Source of the DNA: Helicobacter mustelae
Lineage (GTDB): Bacteria > Campylobacterota > Campylobacteria > Campylobacterales > Helicobacteraceae
Reading direction: 5' to 3'
DNA length: 64,000 bases
Assembly (NCBI RefSeq): GCF_900476215.1
Contig: NZ_LS483446.1
Location: forward strand, 1,488,001 to 1,552,000
In this document: piece by piece, positions 16,604 through 27,053 of the stretch
How the letters are laid out: every line of letters begins with the position of its first letter
Position numbering within the stretch: the first letter of the stretch is position 1
Program-made: the position numbers and the translations under genes
Notes under the pieces: generated by a model
The model's input: only the letters and a program-made list of their open reading frames with translations
What the model was told of the DNA's origin: nothing
The model's database searches: none

Positions 16604-17210
16604 ATCCCAAATAGCGTCGCAGATTTTTCACATAACTGCGCAATGTGTTCTGGCTAGGGGCTTCCTCATAGCTCCAAACATTCAAAAGGATTTCTTGTGG
16701 GCTTAGAATGCGATTGGGATTTTTGAGGAAAAAACAAAGAATCGCGCTTTCTTTTTGTGTGAGCTTGAAGGTTTGGGAAGTGGATTTATTTTGCAAAGTG
16801 AGATTTTTCGGGGAGAAAATGAAATGGGGAGAAATGAAAAAATTCTCAATTTGCAAATGCTTTGTAACATGTTTAATACGGACTTCTAGCTCTTGCAGGT
16901 CAAAGGGCTTTTTGATGTAGTCATCTGCGCCAACCTCAAAACCATTTTTGAGATCCCTGCTTTGATTGAGTGCGGTGATGAAGATTGCTTGGGTGCGATT
17001 GCCAAGCTCTCTTTGTGTGCGCAAAAGCTCAAAGCCATTGATGCCTGGCACCTGGACATCTAGCAGCAACAAATCAAAATGCAAAGATAGCAATGCCTCC
17101 TCTGCTGCCCTCCCATCGCGCACCACGAGCACCTCATCGCCCCGCTCAATCAAAAACTCCTCAATAATCTCACAAAGCAGCGCATCATCTTCTAGCAATA
17201 AAATCCGCAA
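16551..17210 (-). CDS. crdR: CrdR-like OmpR-family response regulator
   Basis: 219 residues: receiver domain with phosphoacceptor Asp51 in LLLLDVQVPG, acidic pair ED at the N-terminus, conserved Lys in IKKPFD, then an OmpR/PhoB winged helix ending SYVKNLRRYLGF and GSGYRF. It is transcribed ahead of the kinase and overlaps it. In H. pylori the crdRS pair (HP1365-HP1364) is separate from crdA and activates it in response to copper; here both sets form one cluster on one strand. Confidence 0.85.
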   Translation of the reverse strand: MRILLLEDDALLCEIIEEFLIERGDEVLVVRDGRAAEEALLSLHFDLLLLDVQVPGINGFELLRTQRELGNRTQAIFITALNQSRDLKNGFEVGADDYIKKPFDLQELEVRIKHVTKHLQIENFFISPHFIFSPKNLTLQNKSTSQTFKLTQKESAILCFFLKNPNRILSPQEILLNVWSYEEAPSQNTLRSYVKNLRRYLGFEKITNSKGSGYRFNSL

Positions 17211-17469
17211 AAAAACTCCTAAATTTTAAATCCAGCCGCTTCTATGCTAGCGCTCATTTCATTTGCGCCCTAAACCCCGCTGTTAGCACCTCGCAGCCAA
17301 AACAAGAAAAAATCTCACCGCAAAAAATCTAGCCTAACGCCCCCACCCATGCAAAAGGATGCAAAAACCACGCGCAATCTGCGCAAACTCGCCTTTTTGA
17401 TAAAATCACGCGCAAGCCCCGGCACGACACCAAAAACACAACCGCGCGATCACTCTGACCCCCACTTAT

Positions 17470-18675
17470 CTACTTTCTTTGATTTTTCCCTGCGATAATG
17501 AAGCGCAGGGCATTGAGTTTAATAAAACCTGCGGCATCTTTTTGATCATAGACGCTATCCTCTTCAAAGGTGCTATAGGCTGAGTGAAAGAGGGAATTTT
17601 TAGACTCTCTGCCCAGGATGCTCACATTTCCTTTATAAAGCTCTAGCCTCACTACTCCCTCTACCTTCTCTTGAGTCTTGTCAATCAATGCCTGCAATGC
17701 CTCGCGCTCGGGCGAAAACCAATAGCCATTATAAATAAGCTCGGCATATCTTGGCATCAGAGAATCTTTGAGATGTGCCTCCTCACGATCCAGGCATAGG
17801 GACTCGATGGCGCGATGAGCCTTAAGATAGATGCTGCCCCCTGGCGTCTCATAGCAGCCACGGGATTTCATGCCAACATAGCGATTTTCCACCAAATCCG
17901 TGCGCCCGATGCCATTTTGGGCACCAAGCTTATTTAGCTTTGTCCAAAATTGCGCAGGACTTAAGCGCTCTGCATTGATGGCGATGCCATCCCCCTTTTG
18001 GAATTCTATGGTGATGATGGTGGGCGTATCAGGCGCATCCTTTGGACTCACGCTCCATCTCCACATATCCTCTTCTGGGGCGATGCTAGGATCTTCTAGG
18101 ATCTGACCCTCATAGCTAATGTGCAGCAAATTTGCATCCATGGAATAGGGGGATTTGTTTTTGTTTTTCTCAATCTCAATGCCTGCATTCTGCGCATAGG
18201 AGAGCAGTTTTTCGCGGCTATTTAGATCCCACTCCCGCCAGGGTGCGATGATCTTTATATCAGGATTTAGTGCATAGGCCCCAATCTCAAATCGCACCTG
18301 ATCATTTCCCTTCCCTGTCGCGCCATGTGCGATGGCATCTGCACCCACAGCCTTTGCAATCTCTACCAAATGCTTGGCAATCAGTGGCCTAGCGATGCTA
18401 GTGCCCAGCAAATACTCCCCCTCATACACTGCATTTGCCCGAAACATCGGAAATACAAAATCGCGAATAAATTCCTCGCGCAAATCAAGGATGAAAATAT
18501 TTTCCTCCTTGATTCCAAGCTTCTTGGCCTTCTCCCTTGCAGGCGCAACCTCCTCACCCTGACCAATGTCTGCAGTGAAGGTCACTACCTCGCAGCCATA
18601 GTTTTCCCCAAGCCACTTCAAAATCACGCTTGTATCCAACCCCCCGCTATATGCTAGCACGACTTTTTTTGCCAT
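17470..18675 (-). CDS. argG: Argininosuccinate synthase
   Basis: 401 residues, the normal length. The N-terminal nucleotide-binding loop reads [17 protein letters not shown], and the family motifs [27 protein letters not shown] and [13 protein letters not shown] follow. It joins citrulline and aspartate with ATP in arginine synthesis. I set the start at ATG 18675, which gives [12 protein letters not shown] and has AAAGGAAAG just upstream; the longer frame would add a non-conserved leader. It stands alone, divergent from eptA. Together with argJ it implies an arginine pathway, unlike H. pylori, which needs arginine. Confidence 0.95.
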   Translation of the reverse strand: MAKKVVLAYSGGLDTSVILKWLGENYGCEVVTFTADIGQGEEVAPAREKAKKLGIKEENIFILDLREEFIRDFVFPMFRANAVYEGEYLLGTSIARPLIAKHLVEIAKAVGADAIAHGATGKGNDQVRFEIGAYALNPDIKIIAPWREWDLNSREKLLSYAQNAGIEIEKNKNKSPYSMDANLLHISYEGQILEDPSIAPEEDMWRWSVSPKDAPDTPTIITIEFQKGDGIAINAERLSPAQFWTKLNKLGAQNGIGRTDLVENRYVGMKSRGCYETPGGSIYLKAHRAIESLCLDREEAHLKDSLMPRYAELIYNGYWFSPEREALQALIDKTQEKVEGVVRLELYKGNVSILGRESKNSLFHSAYSTFEEDSVYDQKDAAGFIKLNALRFIIAGKNQRK

Positions 18676-18761
18676 TTCTTTCCTTTTTTTAAAATGCGGA
18701 AATTTTATCACAGCTTGCAAAAACTTCGTTAAAATCACAAGAAAAATCCTCAAGGCCTGGC

Positions 18762-20333
18762 GTGAAAAACCTCTTTGGAAGCTATCATTTTTTAATCTTT
18801 TTGCTTAGCATCTATTTTGTAATCTTTTATCACCAGAGCTTTTGGAGTGCCCTTTTCAGCCACACCAAAAGCTTCCCGCATCAAAACCTCTTGCTTCTTA
18901 GCATAGGCATTCTTTTATGCAGCACACTTTGCTTTTGCTTGGAATTGCTCTGCACAAAACGCAGTGCCATCTATGTGCTAGGAGTGCTCTGCGCTTTAAG
19001 TGCGGTGAGTGCCTATGCCATGGACACCTATCACATCAGCATAAGTCCCTTAATCATTGATAGCATACTGCATACCAACCTCAAAGAAGCCCGTGGCGTT
19101 TTTGACCTCAAAGCAATGCTAAAAATCCTAGCCCTGCTTGCTGTGCCCTTTTTGGCCTTGTTTTTGATGAGAAGCAAAAAAATGCAAAACCCTCGCCTCA
19201 AAGATAAATTTTTGCTACTGGGATTTTATTTGCTTGTGATTTTGGGGATTTCTCTCCTGCAGGGGCGTGACATCATTTTTGCATTCAAGGCCTATAAGCC
19301 CATGATTGATATGCTAAACCCCATTGCACCCATTCGCTCCACCATCCGCTATGTTTCTGCGCAGGCAAGAACCCCAAAGACCTATGCGCAGATCGGAGTA
19401 GATGCCACACTATCCCCAGGAGATGCGCCAAAAATCATCGTTCTTGTCATCGGGGAATCAAGCAGAGCCCAAAACTTTGCTTATAATGGCTATCTGCGCC
19501 CCACCAATCCCTACACTAAGGATTTTGCATCCCATCTCATCAATTTCCCCCATTTCTTTTCTTGTGGCGTGATCACAGCCATCAGCATCCCCTGCATGCT
19601 CACAGATCTCACCCATAACAGCTACACCACAAGAAATTTGAGCTATTATCGCGACAATATCCTAGACATCGCCAAGCGCGCAGGCTATGAGGTGTGGTGG
19701 ATTAGCAATAATGGCGGGGAGTGCATGGGCAAGGTCTGCCAGAGATTGCGTCATATTCGCTATTTTGATGAGGGCGGGGCGCGGAATACATTTGATGGCG
19801 CGATGCTAGGAGAAATTTCTTCCATCATCCAAAACGCAAGACACAATACATTTTTGGTCATCAATCTCTATGGCAGCCACGGGCCCAAATATTTTGAGCG
19901 CTACCCCAAGGAATTTGAGCACTTCACGCCTGTTTGCAAAAGCCCAAATCTCCAAACCTGCTCCAAAGAAGAAATAGAAAATGCCTATGATAATTCGCTG
20001 CGCTATAGTGATTTTTTCCTCGCCTCTGTGATGAAATCCCTTGCCGCCTCCCCACTGCACCAAGCCCTGTGGTATGTGAGCGATCATGGTGAGAGCCTGG
20101 GGGAATATGGCCAATACATGCATGGGGGACTGCCCTATTCGCTCTCTCCAGAGGAACAAAAGCATATCCCCTCCCTCCTTTATCTAGGTAAGGGCTATGA
20201 GGCACTCATTCCCACTCTCAAAGAACATGCAAATAAAATCTATAATCAGGACTATGTCTTTCATTCCCTTTTGCATTTGCTAGATATCAAAACCCATATC
20301 TACAACAAAAAACTCGATATTTTCGCACAATAG
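18762..20333 (+). CDS. eptA: Phosphoethanolamine transferase (EptA-like), lipid A modification
   Basis: 523 residues: five N-terminal membrane helices (to about residue 175) and a periplasmic sulfatase-fold domain. The catalytic Thr272 is in [13 protein letters not shown]; the first of the two usual threonines of this motif is Val, but the nucleophile position is kept. Metal-site motifs [10 protein letters not shown] and [11 protein letters not shown] are present, and the cysteine pairs of the family ([17 protein letters not shown], and a third pair near 388-396) are all visible. It should add phosphoethanolamine to lipid A, lowering surface charge. The start is GTG 18762 with AAGG upstream. 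Confidence 0.88.
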   Translation: MKNLFGSYHFLIFLLSIYFVIFYHQSFWSALFSHTKSFPHQNLLLLSIGILLCSTLCFCLELLCTKRSAIYVLGVLCALSAVSAYAMDTYHISISPLIIDSILHTNLKEARGVFDLKAMLKILALLAVPFLALFLMRSKKMQNPRLKDKFLLLGFYLLVILGISLLQGRDIIFAFKAYKPMIDMLNPIAPIRSTIRYVSAQARTPKTYAQIGVDATLSPGDAPKIIVLVIGESSRAQNFAYNGYLRPTNPYTKDFASHLINFPHFFSCGVITAISIPCMLTDLTHNSYTTRNLSYYRDNILDIAKRAGYEVWWISNNGGECMGKVCQRLRHIRYFDEGGARNTFDGAMLGEISSIIQNARHNTFLVINLYGSHGPKYFERYPKEFEHFTPVCKSPNLQTCSKEEIENAYDNSLRYSDFFLASVMKSLAASPLHQALWYVSDHGESLGEYGQYMHGGLPYSLSPEEQKHIPSLLYLGKGYEALIPTLKEHANKIYNQDYVFHSLLHLLDIKTHIYNKKLDIFAQ

Positions 20334-20406
20334 CTGATGTGAATTTGGGCTTTGTGAGGGATGTGAAGAGTTTCCAACCCTATGGGTAGGGGCATGCGTG
20401 AGGCGG

Positions 20407-20559
20407 ATGAGAAATAGCCTAGGCACAGAGACGCAATCTCCCTTGACACAAGCCTTTATAACAGATCAAAACATATCCACAAAATCCTATGCTGACATTG
20501 ATTCTTTTAAAAACAACAAAATCATCGCTTACCTGCAAATACCAGAGGGACTTCTTTAA
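20407..20559 (+). CDS. Possible small ORF of 50 codons, or gene remnant
   Basis: This frame begins ATG after GAGGCGG and ends KIIAYLQIPEGLL. The frame is open for a further 22 codons upstream of the ATG. I do not recognise it. It is the only plausible coding stretch in the 313-base gap between eptA and polA; the rest holds a weak CTCCT/AGGAG hairpin near 20583 and nothing else I can name. Confidence 0.2.
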   Translation: MRNSLGTETQSPLTQAFITDQNISTKSYADIDSFKNNKIIAYLQIPEGLL

Positions 20560-20646
20560 TAGGATCCCGCCCCAGTTTCCTCCTAAGCTAAGAGGAGATG
20601 GGCTAATAACTCTACTCTAGTCTAGGATTTTTCATCTATTAAGAAA

Positions 20647-23361
20647 TTATTTGAGATCTGCCCAGTTTTGGCCGATGGCCACATTGCAGCGCAGAGGCAC
20701 TCGGAGCTCATAGACGCCATTCATGATGTTTTCTATTTCTCTGGCTGCATCCTCTGCCTCCTCCTCTGGGCTCTGGAAAATGAGTTCATCATGCACCTGC
20801 AGGAGCATCTTTACGCCACTGTTTTGAAAGGTCTGATAAATCTTATTCATGGAGAGCTTCATCAAATCTGCTGCACTACCCTGGAAGATCGCATTAATCC
20901 CCTCGCGCAAAAAATTGCTCCGCATAAAATCCCCAACACCCTTGAAATTGAAATAACGCCGATGGCCTAGCAGCGTCTGTGCATAGCCCCTGCGCAAAAT
21001 CTGCTCCTCCTCTGTGCGCAAAAATTGCCTGACCGTGGGAAAGGATGCAAAATAGCGATCGATGTATTCCTTGGCCTCTGTATTTGAGATTTTTAGCGTC
21101 TGAGAGAGTTTGCGCGTGCCCATGCCATAAATGAGACCAAAATTGATGGTTTTAGCAATATGGCGCTTGTTTTTTGCATCCTCTCCAAAAACCATCTGTG
21201 CGGTGCGCAAATGGATGTCTAGATCCTTCCTGAAGGCATCAAGCAACTCTTGGTCTTGAGAAAAATGAGCCAAAAGCCGCAGCTCAATCTGAGAATAATC
21301 CACGCTTATGAGTTTTTTACCAGCATCTGCGATAAATCCCCTGCGAATCTGCTTGCCCGCCTCCGTGCGCACGGGGATATTTTGGAGATTGGGTGAGCGA
21401 GAAGAAAGTCGCCCTGTGGTGGTGCCAGTCTGAGAAAAGGAAGTGTGAATTTTGTTTTCTTTGGTGCGAAGCTTTAAGATGGGCTCTGCATAGGTGTTTT
21501 TTAGCTTGAAAATCTCGCGATACTCCATCAAAATAGGGATGATGGGGTGACTGTCTTTGAGCTCTTCTAGGGTTTTTTCATCTGTGCTATAACCTCCCTT
21601 AACCCGCCTAAGCCCGCGGAGTTTGAGGTCATCAAACAAGACTCTAGAGAGCTGCTTTGGGGAATTGATATTAAAATTTTGCTTGGCGTGAGCAAAAATC
21701 TCTTCTTCTTTTTGGGAAAGTGCCTCACTTAAGCTTTCTTTTAGTGCTTCAAACCACTCTACATCAATCTTGATGCCCTGGTATTCCATATCAGCCAAAA
21801 CCTCGATGAAGGGATACTCCAAATCTTTGGCAAGCTCTAATAGATGCGCACAGCGCTTTGCTTGCAACTCTTCTTTGAGTCTCTCTTGCAAACAAAAGCA
21901 AGCCACGGCATCTTCGCTAGCATATTCACTAGCCCGCTCCAAATCCACATCGCCAAATGTCTTTCCCTTTTTGACCACCTCATCATAAGCAATCATCTTT
22001 TTGCCAAAAAATTTCTCCATCAAGATATCTAATCCCATCATACTCGCACTATCTAGCAAATAAGCTAGCAGCATGCTATCTTGGATTTCCCTTTTTGGTG
22101 TGAGGTTAAAATTTGCCTTTGCTATCATGAGATCAAATTTGAGATTATGCCCCACAATGGGATGGGAGAAAATTTTTTCAATTGCGCGTTTTGCATCTTT
22201 GGTATCTACCTGCTTACCTACACCAAGATAATCATGAGAAATGGGCACATAATAGCCATGGATCCCATCAAAACAAAAGCTAAATCCCACAAGCCTAGCC
22301 TGCAGGGCATCCAGGCCATTGGTCTCACAATCATAGGCAATCAGAGCATCTGATGGGATGGAATCAAGCAGGGCAAATAATTCTCTTTCCTCTGTGATGA
22401 GATGGGGGATGCAGTGAAATTCACTCTTTTTTTGAGGGGAATAATCCACCCCGCCAATGCCCTTGGCGCGAATCTTTTTGGGTGTTCCTTGGGTGGTGGG
22501 GAGTTTTTTGAGTCTTTGAAGGATTTTGTAGAGCTGGTATTCTTCTAAATCACTAGCAATGGCAAGCATGGGATTTGACCCCCCCTCCAAAGAAGAACCA
22601 AAAGAAAAATCCTCTAATACATCCTTTCGCAGGCTCACTAGCTTGCGACTCAAATAGGCCTCCTCTTTGTGCTCTAGGATCTTGCTGGCAATTTTTTTTG
22701 ACACAACACCCTCTAACTCCTCTGTCCTAGCATAGATTTCCTCCAAACTGCCAAAGTGATGGATGAGCTTTTGGGCAGTTTTGGGTCCTATGGATGGGAT
22801 GCCAGGGACATTGTCCACACTATCGCCAACCAAGCTTTGAAAATCAATGAATTGCTGGGGATGGACGCCATATTTCTCCAAGCATTGCTCTGCTTTGATG
22901 GGGATTTTTTTGATGGGATCAAAGAGACAAATCCCCTCATTGATAAGCTGGTAGAGATCTTTATCATGGCTGTAAATCTCCACTTCATAGCCCTTTTTCA
23001 CAGCCAAATTACTAAGTGTGGCAATCACATCATCTGCCTCATATCCCTCAATGCTTACAGAAGTAAGCTTCATACGCTTGATCCACTCCATGACAATGGG
23101 CAATTGCAATGCTAGATCTTGGGGGATCTCCTGCCTGGTGGATTTGTATTTGGGGTAGAGGGTCTTGCGGAAATTCTTGCCTCCCTCCAGCGCAAAGATC
23201 ACATTTTGCAAGCCTATTTCTTTTTGGAATTTGAGCAAGAGGGCCCCAAATCCCTGCAAAAGCCCAGTGGGAAAGCCTTCTTTGTCCCTGAGGGGAGGAA
23301 GAGCAAAAAAAGAGCGAAACAAAAAGCCAAAGGTATCCACCAGGATGATTTTTTGCATCAT
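20647..23361 (-). CDS. polA: DNA polymerase I
   Basis: 904 residues with three domains: 5' nuclease (1 to about 290, including DADDVIATL-type EGYEADDVIATL and GDSVDNVPGIPSIG), 3'-5' exonuclease, and polymerase. The exonuclease motifs are all intact: YDCETNGLD (Asp344, Glu346), GHNLKFDL and YASEDAV, so proofreading should be active. Polymerase motifs are DYSQIELRLLAHF, KTINFGLIYGMG and QVHDELIF. It fills gaps and removes RNA primers during replication and repair. The ATG overlaps the thyX stop (ATGA), with AAAGGA upstream. A run of seven C (plus strand) lies inside the gene near 22579. Confidence 0.95.
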   Translation of the reverse strand: MMQKIILVDTFGFLFRSFFALPPLRDKEGFPTGLLQGFGALLLKFQKEIGLQNVIFALEGGKNFRKTLYPKYKSTRQEIPQDLALQLPIVMEWIKRMKLTSVSIEGYEADDVIATLSNLAVKKGYEVEIYSHDKDLYQLINEGICLFDPIKKIPIKAEQCLEKYGVHPQQFIDFQSLVGDSVDNVPGIPSIGPKTAQKLIHHFGSLEEIYARTEELEGVVSKKIASKILEHKEEAYLSRKLVSLRKDVLEDFSFGSSLEGGSNPMLAIASDLEEYQLYKILQRLKKLPTTQGTPKKIRAKGIGGVDYSPQKKSEFHCIPHLITEERELFALLDSIPSDALIAYDCETNGLDALQARLVGFSFCFDGIHGYYVPISHDYLGVGKQVDTKDAKRAIEKIFSHPIVGHNLKFDLMIAKANFNLTPKREIQDSMLLAYLLDSASMMGLDILMEKFFGKKMIAYDEVVKKGKTFGDVDLERASEYASEDAVACFCLQERLKEELQAKRCAHLLELAKDLEYPFIEVLADMEYQGIKIDVEWFEALKESLSEALSQKEEEIFAHAKQNFNINSPKQLSRVLFDDLKLRGLRRVKGGYSTDEKTLEELKDSHPIIPILMEYREIFKLKNTYAEPILKLRTKENKIHTSFSQTGTTTGRLSSRSPNLQNIPVRTEAGKQIRRGFIADAGKKLISVDYSQIELRLLAHFSQDQELLDAFRKDLDIHLRTAQMVFGEDAKNKRHIAKTINFGLIYGMGTRKLSQTLKISNTEAKEYIDRYFASFPTVRQFLRTEEEQILRRGYAQTLLGHRRYFNFKGVGDFMRSNFLREGINAIFQGSAADLMKLSMNKIYQTFQNSGVKMLLQVHDELIFQSPEEEAEDAAREIENIMNGVYELRVPLRCNVAIGQNWADLK

Positions 23362-23981
23362 TGCGCAATCCTTTCAGCAAAAATGAATTGATGCTCTTTG
23401 GGCAATGCTGCAAAGATGGCATGAGCGAGATTTCTTATCTCCCATAATGCGGACTTGCTGCTACGCAACTCCAAAAAATTCTGCAAGCTTCTTGCATTCA
23501 CACTCCATGCAAGCTCTGTTTTATAGCATTCTGGCATGGCAAATTTGGCAATATCATTACTTATGCCATCACGCAAAATGAGTCGCAGATTCTCCAATGC
23601 CTGCAGGCTTGCATGATCCACTAGAGCATGATTTGTTAGCACGATAAATTCACTAGCGCGCTCTAGATTTTGCTCACTCATAGGCAAAAAACTCTGCTCT
23701 TCTTTGAGCTCCTTTAGTGTATAGCGCGTAGACTTCACGCTAAAGCTGCTCATTCTATGGCGCGCAAGCTCTTGCAGGCAAGCGCGGCTAATGCCCTGGA
23801 TGTAGAAATTATAATAGAGATGCTCCAGCGTACTAGAATGCTTATTTTTATTGCCCACCCTATCAATCAAAGCCAAATCCTTCTCCCCTCCATTATCGCC
23901 TTTATCAAAACTCTGCCAGCAGGTCCTAATAGCCAATGAGCACACCTCTAGGGGCGTAAAATGTCGCAGTGTAATTTGCAT
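23358..23981 (-). CDS. thyX: Flavin-dependent thymidylate synthase
   Basis: 207 residues with the ThyX signature RHRMSSFSVKSTRY starting at Arg74, preceded by the conserved SSTLEHLYYNFYI. It makes dTMP from dUMP using FAD and methylene-tetrahydrofolate, the route used in Helicobacter, which lacks thyA. Its stop overlaps the polA start, so precursor synthesis and DNA repair polymerase are co-translated. Confidence 0.95.
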   Translation of the reverse strand: MQITLRHFTPLEVCSLAIRTCWQSFDKGDNGGEKDLALIDRVGNKNKHSSTLEHLYYNFYIQGISRACLQELARHRMSSFSVKSTRYTLKELKEEQSFLPMSEQNLERASEFIVLTNHALVDHASLQALENLRLILRDGISNDIAKFAMPECYKTELAWSVNARSLQNFLELRSSKSALWEIRNLAHAIFAALPKEHQFIFAERIAQ

Positions 23982-24245
23982 GTTGGATCCTTTTCTTTGG
24001 GTCAGGTTTTATTGTATCTACAAAGTGGGGTTTTGTGATTTGATTTTTAAAACTTCACTCAAATCAAAGGGGAGGATTTTGCGGGGTTTTTGGGCTGGGA
24101 TGGGGCTGTAGGAGGGCTTTGGCTAGGAATAAATCTGAGTACATAAAATTGTGGATTTAAAGCGATGGGGAATCTTTGGCAGGGTGGTATTTCTTGAAAA
24201 AATGCCGCAATTATGAAATAATTCCCCATCAATTTTGAGGGCAAA

Positions 24246-24791
24246 ATGCTAGCAGATAAAATCCGTTGGGAAGAGCGCTACAAAAGCTCTAAAATGCCCA
24301 CACAGCCAAGCTCCATCCTTGTAGAATTTTTGCCAAAGCTGCCCAAGGGAAGGGTTTTAGACATTGCCTGTGGGAATGGCAGAAACCTGCATCTTTTAGC
24401 AGAAAATGGATTTTTTTGCGAAGGAATTGACATCTCCCAAACCGCACTACAAGGCCTGCATCATCAAAATATCCGCACCCATTGCCTGGATCTAGACTCC
24501 TATGCATTGAAGCAGAATTATTATTCTGTAATCTTGAATTTTTATTTTTTAGACCGCGCGATCTTGGCCCAAATCCCCCTAGCACTCCAAAAAGGAGGCA
24601 TGATGCTGCTAGAGACATTCATAGAAGATGAGACATTGCAAAATAGCATCTCGCCCCACAAAATCCTAAAACAAGGAGAAATGGAGGCGAATTTTGAGGG
24701 ATTTAGAATCTTGCACAATGTCCAAAAAACCATCCCGCATAAGAATGGCCAAGATGCAAAAATCCTAACATTTGTAGCACAGAAATGCTAG
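24246..24791 (+). CDS. SAM-dependent methyltransferase (TehB-like)
   Basis: 181 residues, class I Rossmann fold: motif I is VLDIACGNGRNLHLLAENG, followed by the acidic GIDIS and a YSVILNFYFLDRAIL stretch. Similarity is to TehB-like small-molecule methyltransferases; the substrate cannot be read from sequence. The gene overlaps the MATE gene by seven bases, suggesting a shared role in detoxification or simply shared transcription. Confidence 0.75.
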   Translation: MLADKIRWEERYKSSKMPTQPSSILVEFLPKLPKGRVLDIACGNGRNLHLLAENGFFCEGIDISQTALQGLHHQNIRTHCLDLDSYALKQNYYSVILNFYFLDRAILAQIPLALQKGGMMLLETFIEDETLQNSISPHKILKQGEMEANFEGFRILHNVQKTIPHKNGQDAKILTFVAQKC

Positions 24792-26143
24792 GAGAAAAGC
24801 CCCTGCACCTCAATCCTGCGCTAAAACATCGCCTCAAAAAAATCATTGCCCTAGCCCTGCCCTCTGGCATCAATTCTTTTCTGGATATTTTCAACATCGC
24901 CATTGTCCTCTATTTCATCAGCGATTTTGGAGACTTGGAGGTGTTGGCAGTGGGGATTTCTCTGAATTATCTCATTTTATTTTTTGCCATTCATGCCATC
25001 TTTTATGTGGGCACCAATGCACAGATCTCACGCTACTTTGGAGCCAAGGAATATGACAAAATCCGTGCAGTATTTTTGAGTGTATGCACAGGTGGACTGC
25101 TCATCGCCATGCCCATGATTTATGTGGGCAGGATTGGGGCAGGGATCTTTTTGGATTGGATGGGGATGGGGCAGGAAGTGAGCAAGATGGCGCTAGACTA
25201 CACCAATATCATCATTTACGCCCTGCCCTCCATCATGCTAAAAAACATCATCATCTCTTCACTCGCTGGCATTGGCAACACTTACCTCCCGCTTTTCATC
25301 CGTCTTTTCAACACAATATTGGGTTTTTTTCTCAACTACATCTGCATCTTTGGGATGGAGGGTCTGGGCATTGAGGGTAGAGGGATGCTGGGAGCGGGCA
25401 TTGCAAACCTCATCATTGCATATTTTGAGATTTTAATTTTTTTCATCGTGCTTTATTTTCGCACCCATTTTCTAGACTGCCTAACACTCCAAAAAAAATA
25501 TTTTTTCAAAGCCCTGCGCATTGGCATCCCCTCAGGGATTGAGCGATTTTTGACCATTTTTTCCATCATCCTCACAGGCAAGCTCATCGCAAATTATGGA
25601 GACTTGGTGTTAGCGGGCTCACAGATTGGGGCGCGAATTGAAGCCTTTTCCTTCATGCCGGGATTTGGATTCATGATCGCAGCCATGGTGCTAATGGGGC
25701 AGAATTTGGGGGCCAACAAAGCAAAACTCGCAGGCCTTTATATCCGCACGATCCTGGGATTTTCTAGCATCGTTATGGGGATTTCTGGGATCCTCTTGGT
25801 GTATTTCTCTAGAGATTTTTCCAAAATCTTCTCTGCTAATGAAGTGGTGCTACAAAATGCTGTGTATTATCTCTTTGCTGTGGGACTTTCACAAATCCCC
25901 ATGATCTGCTGCTTTGTCTTTGATGGAGCGCTGCGTGGAGCAGGGATCACAAAAATCACGCTAGCTATCAACACCATCAGCATTTGGGTGGGTAGGATTT
26001 TACCCATGAGTCTGGTAGTGTGGCTGGGAGGGGATATTTTGTGGATTTTTGCCATCATTTTCACAGAGACCTATATCCGTGCCATCATCTTTTATCTGGT
26101 ATTTCGCACAGGAATCTGGCGCAGAGCCGGTAGCGAAATCTAG
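24785..26143 (+). CDS. MATE-family efflux transporter
   Basis: 452 residues with twelve hydrophobic helices in two similar halves. Family features include GINSFLDIFNIAIV in helix 1 and GSQIGARIEAFSFMPGFGF at the start of the second half. MATE proteins export cationic drugs or metabolites with Na+ or H+. Translation starts inside the last codons of the methyltransferase. A G8 run sits 10 bases after the stop. Confidence 0.9.
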   Translation: MLGEKPLHLNPALKHRLKKIIALALPSGINSFLDIFNIAIVLYFISDFGDLEVLAVGISLNYLILFFAIHAIFYVGTNAQISRYFGAKEYDKIRAVFLSVCTGGLLIAMPMIYVGRIGAGIFLDWMGMGQEVSKMALDYTNIIIYALPSIMLKNIIISSLAGIGNTYLPLFIRLFNTILGFFLNYICIFGMEGLGIEGRGMLGAGIANLIIAYFEILIFFIVLYFRTHFLDCLTLQKKYFFKALRIGIPSGIERFLTIFSIILTGKLIANYGDLVLAGSQIGARIEAFSFMPGFGFMIAAMVLMGQNLGANKAKLAGLYIRTILGFSSIVMGISGILLVYFSRDFSKIFSANEVVLQNAVYYLFAVGLSQIPMICCFVFDGALRGAGITKITLAINTISIWVGRILPMSLVVWLGGDILWIFAIIFTETYIRAIIFYLVFRTGIWRRAGSEI

Positions 26144-26243
26144 CGTGGGCCTAGGGGGGGGTTTTCATTGTAGATTAGGGAACAAAACCCAAGGATTTTA
26201 GCGGAATTTTCAAGGTTTTATCATCTTTTTTTGAAAACATGTC

Positions 26244-26249
26244 TATAAT
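26244..26249 (+). promoter_or_regulatory. -10 box for frdCAB
   Basis: Perfect TATAAT about 36 bases upstream of frdC; the implied leader is about 30 nt with AAGGAG before the ATG. Confidence 0.7.
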
Positions 26250-26285
26250 ACAGACCGTAAAATCAAATCACAAGGAGACTGCACT

Positions 26286-27053
26286 ATGCAAGACAATAAA
26301 ATCATAGAGGGTTATCTTGGCATAACTCAAGAAAGGAAGCACAGTCGCTTGCCCGCTAAACTGGATTATTTGCAAAGCGCGACGGGATTGTTTTTGGGCA
26401 TTTTCATGATCGCGCATATGTTTTTTGTTTCAAGCATTCTTTTGGGACAAGAAGCGATGTATAAGGTTACCAAATTCTTTGAAGGTAGTATGTTTTTTTC
26501 AGAGAATCAGCCCATGCTTGTAAGCATTGTAGCAGTAATCGTAATTATTGCATTTGTAACTCACGCATTCTTAGCATTACGAAAATTTCCCATCAATTAC
26601 CGTCAATTCAAAATACTAAGGACACATAAGCATCTCATGAAGCACAGCGACACGAGTCTGTGGTTTGTGCAAGCAGGCACTGGCTTTGCGTTATTTTTCC
26701 TCGCGAGTGTGCATCTCTTTGTCGTTCTCACCCAGCCAGATACCATCGGCCCCAATACTTCTGCCTATCGCTTTGTGCATCAACATTTTTGGATTCTTTA
26801 TATCGTATTGCTCTTTGCTGTAGAACTCCATGGATCCATTGGGCTTTATCGTCTTTGCATTAAATGGGGTTGGTTTGAAAAACTTGGATTAAAAAACCTA
26901 CGCGCCATCAAATGGGTAATGAGCGTGTTTTTTATCGTGCTTGGGCTTTTGAGCTTTGCTGCGTATGTCAAAATCGGATTACATCAAGAAAAAAAGTCGA
27001 TTGAGTATTACAAAATGGTTGATGATCAAATGTATGGAAAGGAGAGTAAATGA
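26286..27053 (+). CDS. frdC: Fumarate reductase cytochrome b subunit
   Basis: 255 residues with five membrane helices and well-placed His residues for two haems (for example in [28 protein letters not shown] and [11 protein letters not shown]). This is the dihaem anchor that passes electrons from menaquinol to the FrdAB subunits in anaerobic fumarate respiration. Gene order C-A-B and the overlap with frdA (ATGA) match other Helicobacter and Wolinella. Confidence 0.95.
   Translation: MQDNKIIEGYLGITQERKHSRLPAKLDYLQSATGLFLGIFMIAHMFFVSSILLGQEAMYKVTKFFEGSMFFSENQPMLVSIVAVIVIIAFVTHAFLALRKFPINYRQFKILRTHKHLMKHSDTSLWFVQAGTGFALFFLASVHLFVVLTQPDTIGPNTSAYRFVHQHFWILYIVLLFAVELHGSIGLYRLCIKWGWFEKLGLKNLRAIKWVMSVFFIVLGLLSFAAYVKIGLHQEKKSIEYYKMVDDQMYGKESK

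Noticed and set aside
22578-22585. C7 run in polA as a phase-variable tract
   Set aside because: Seven bases is short for slippage in this group and polA is essential or nearly so.
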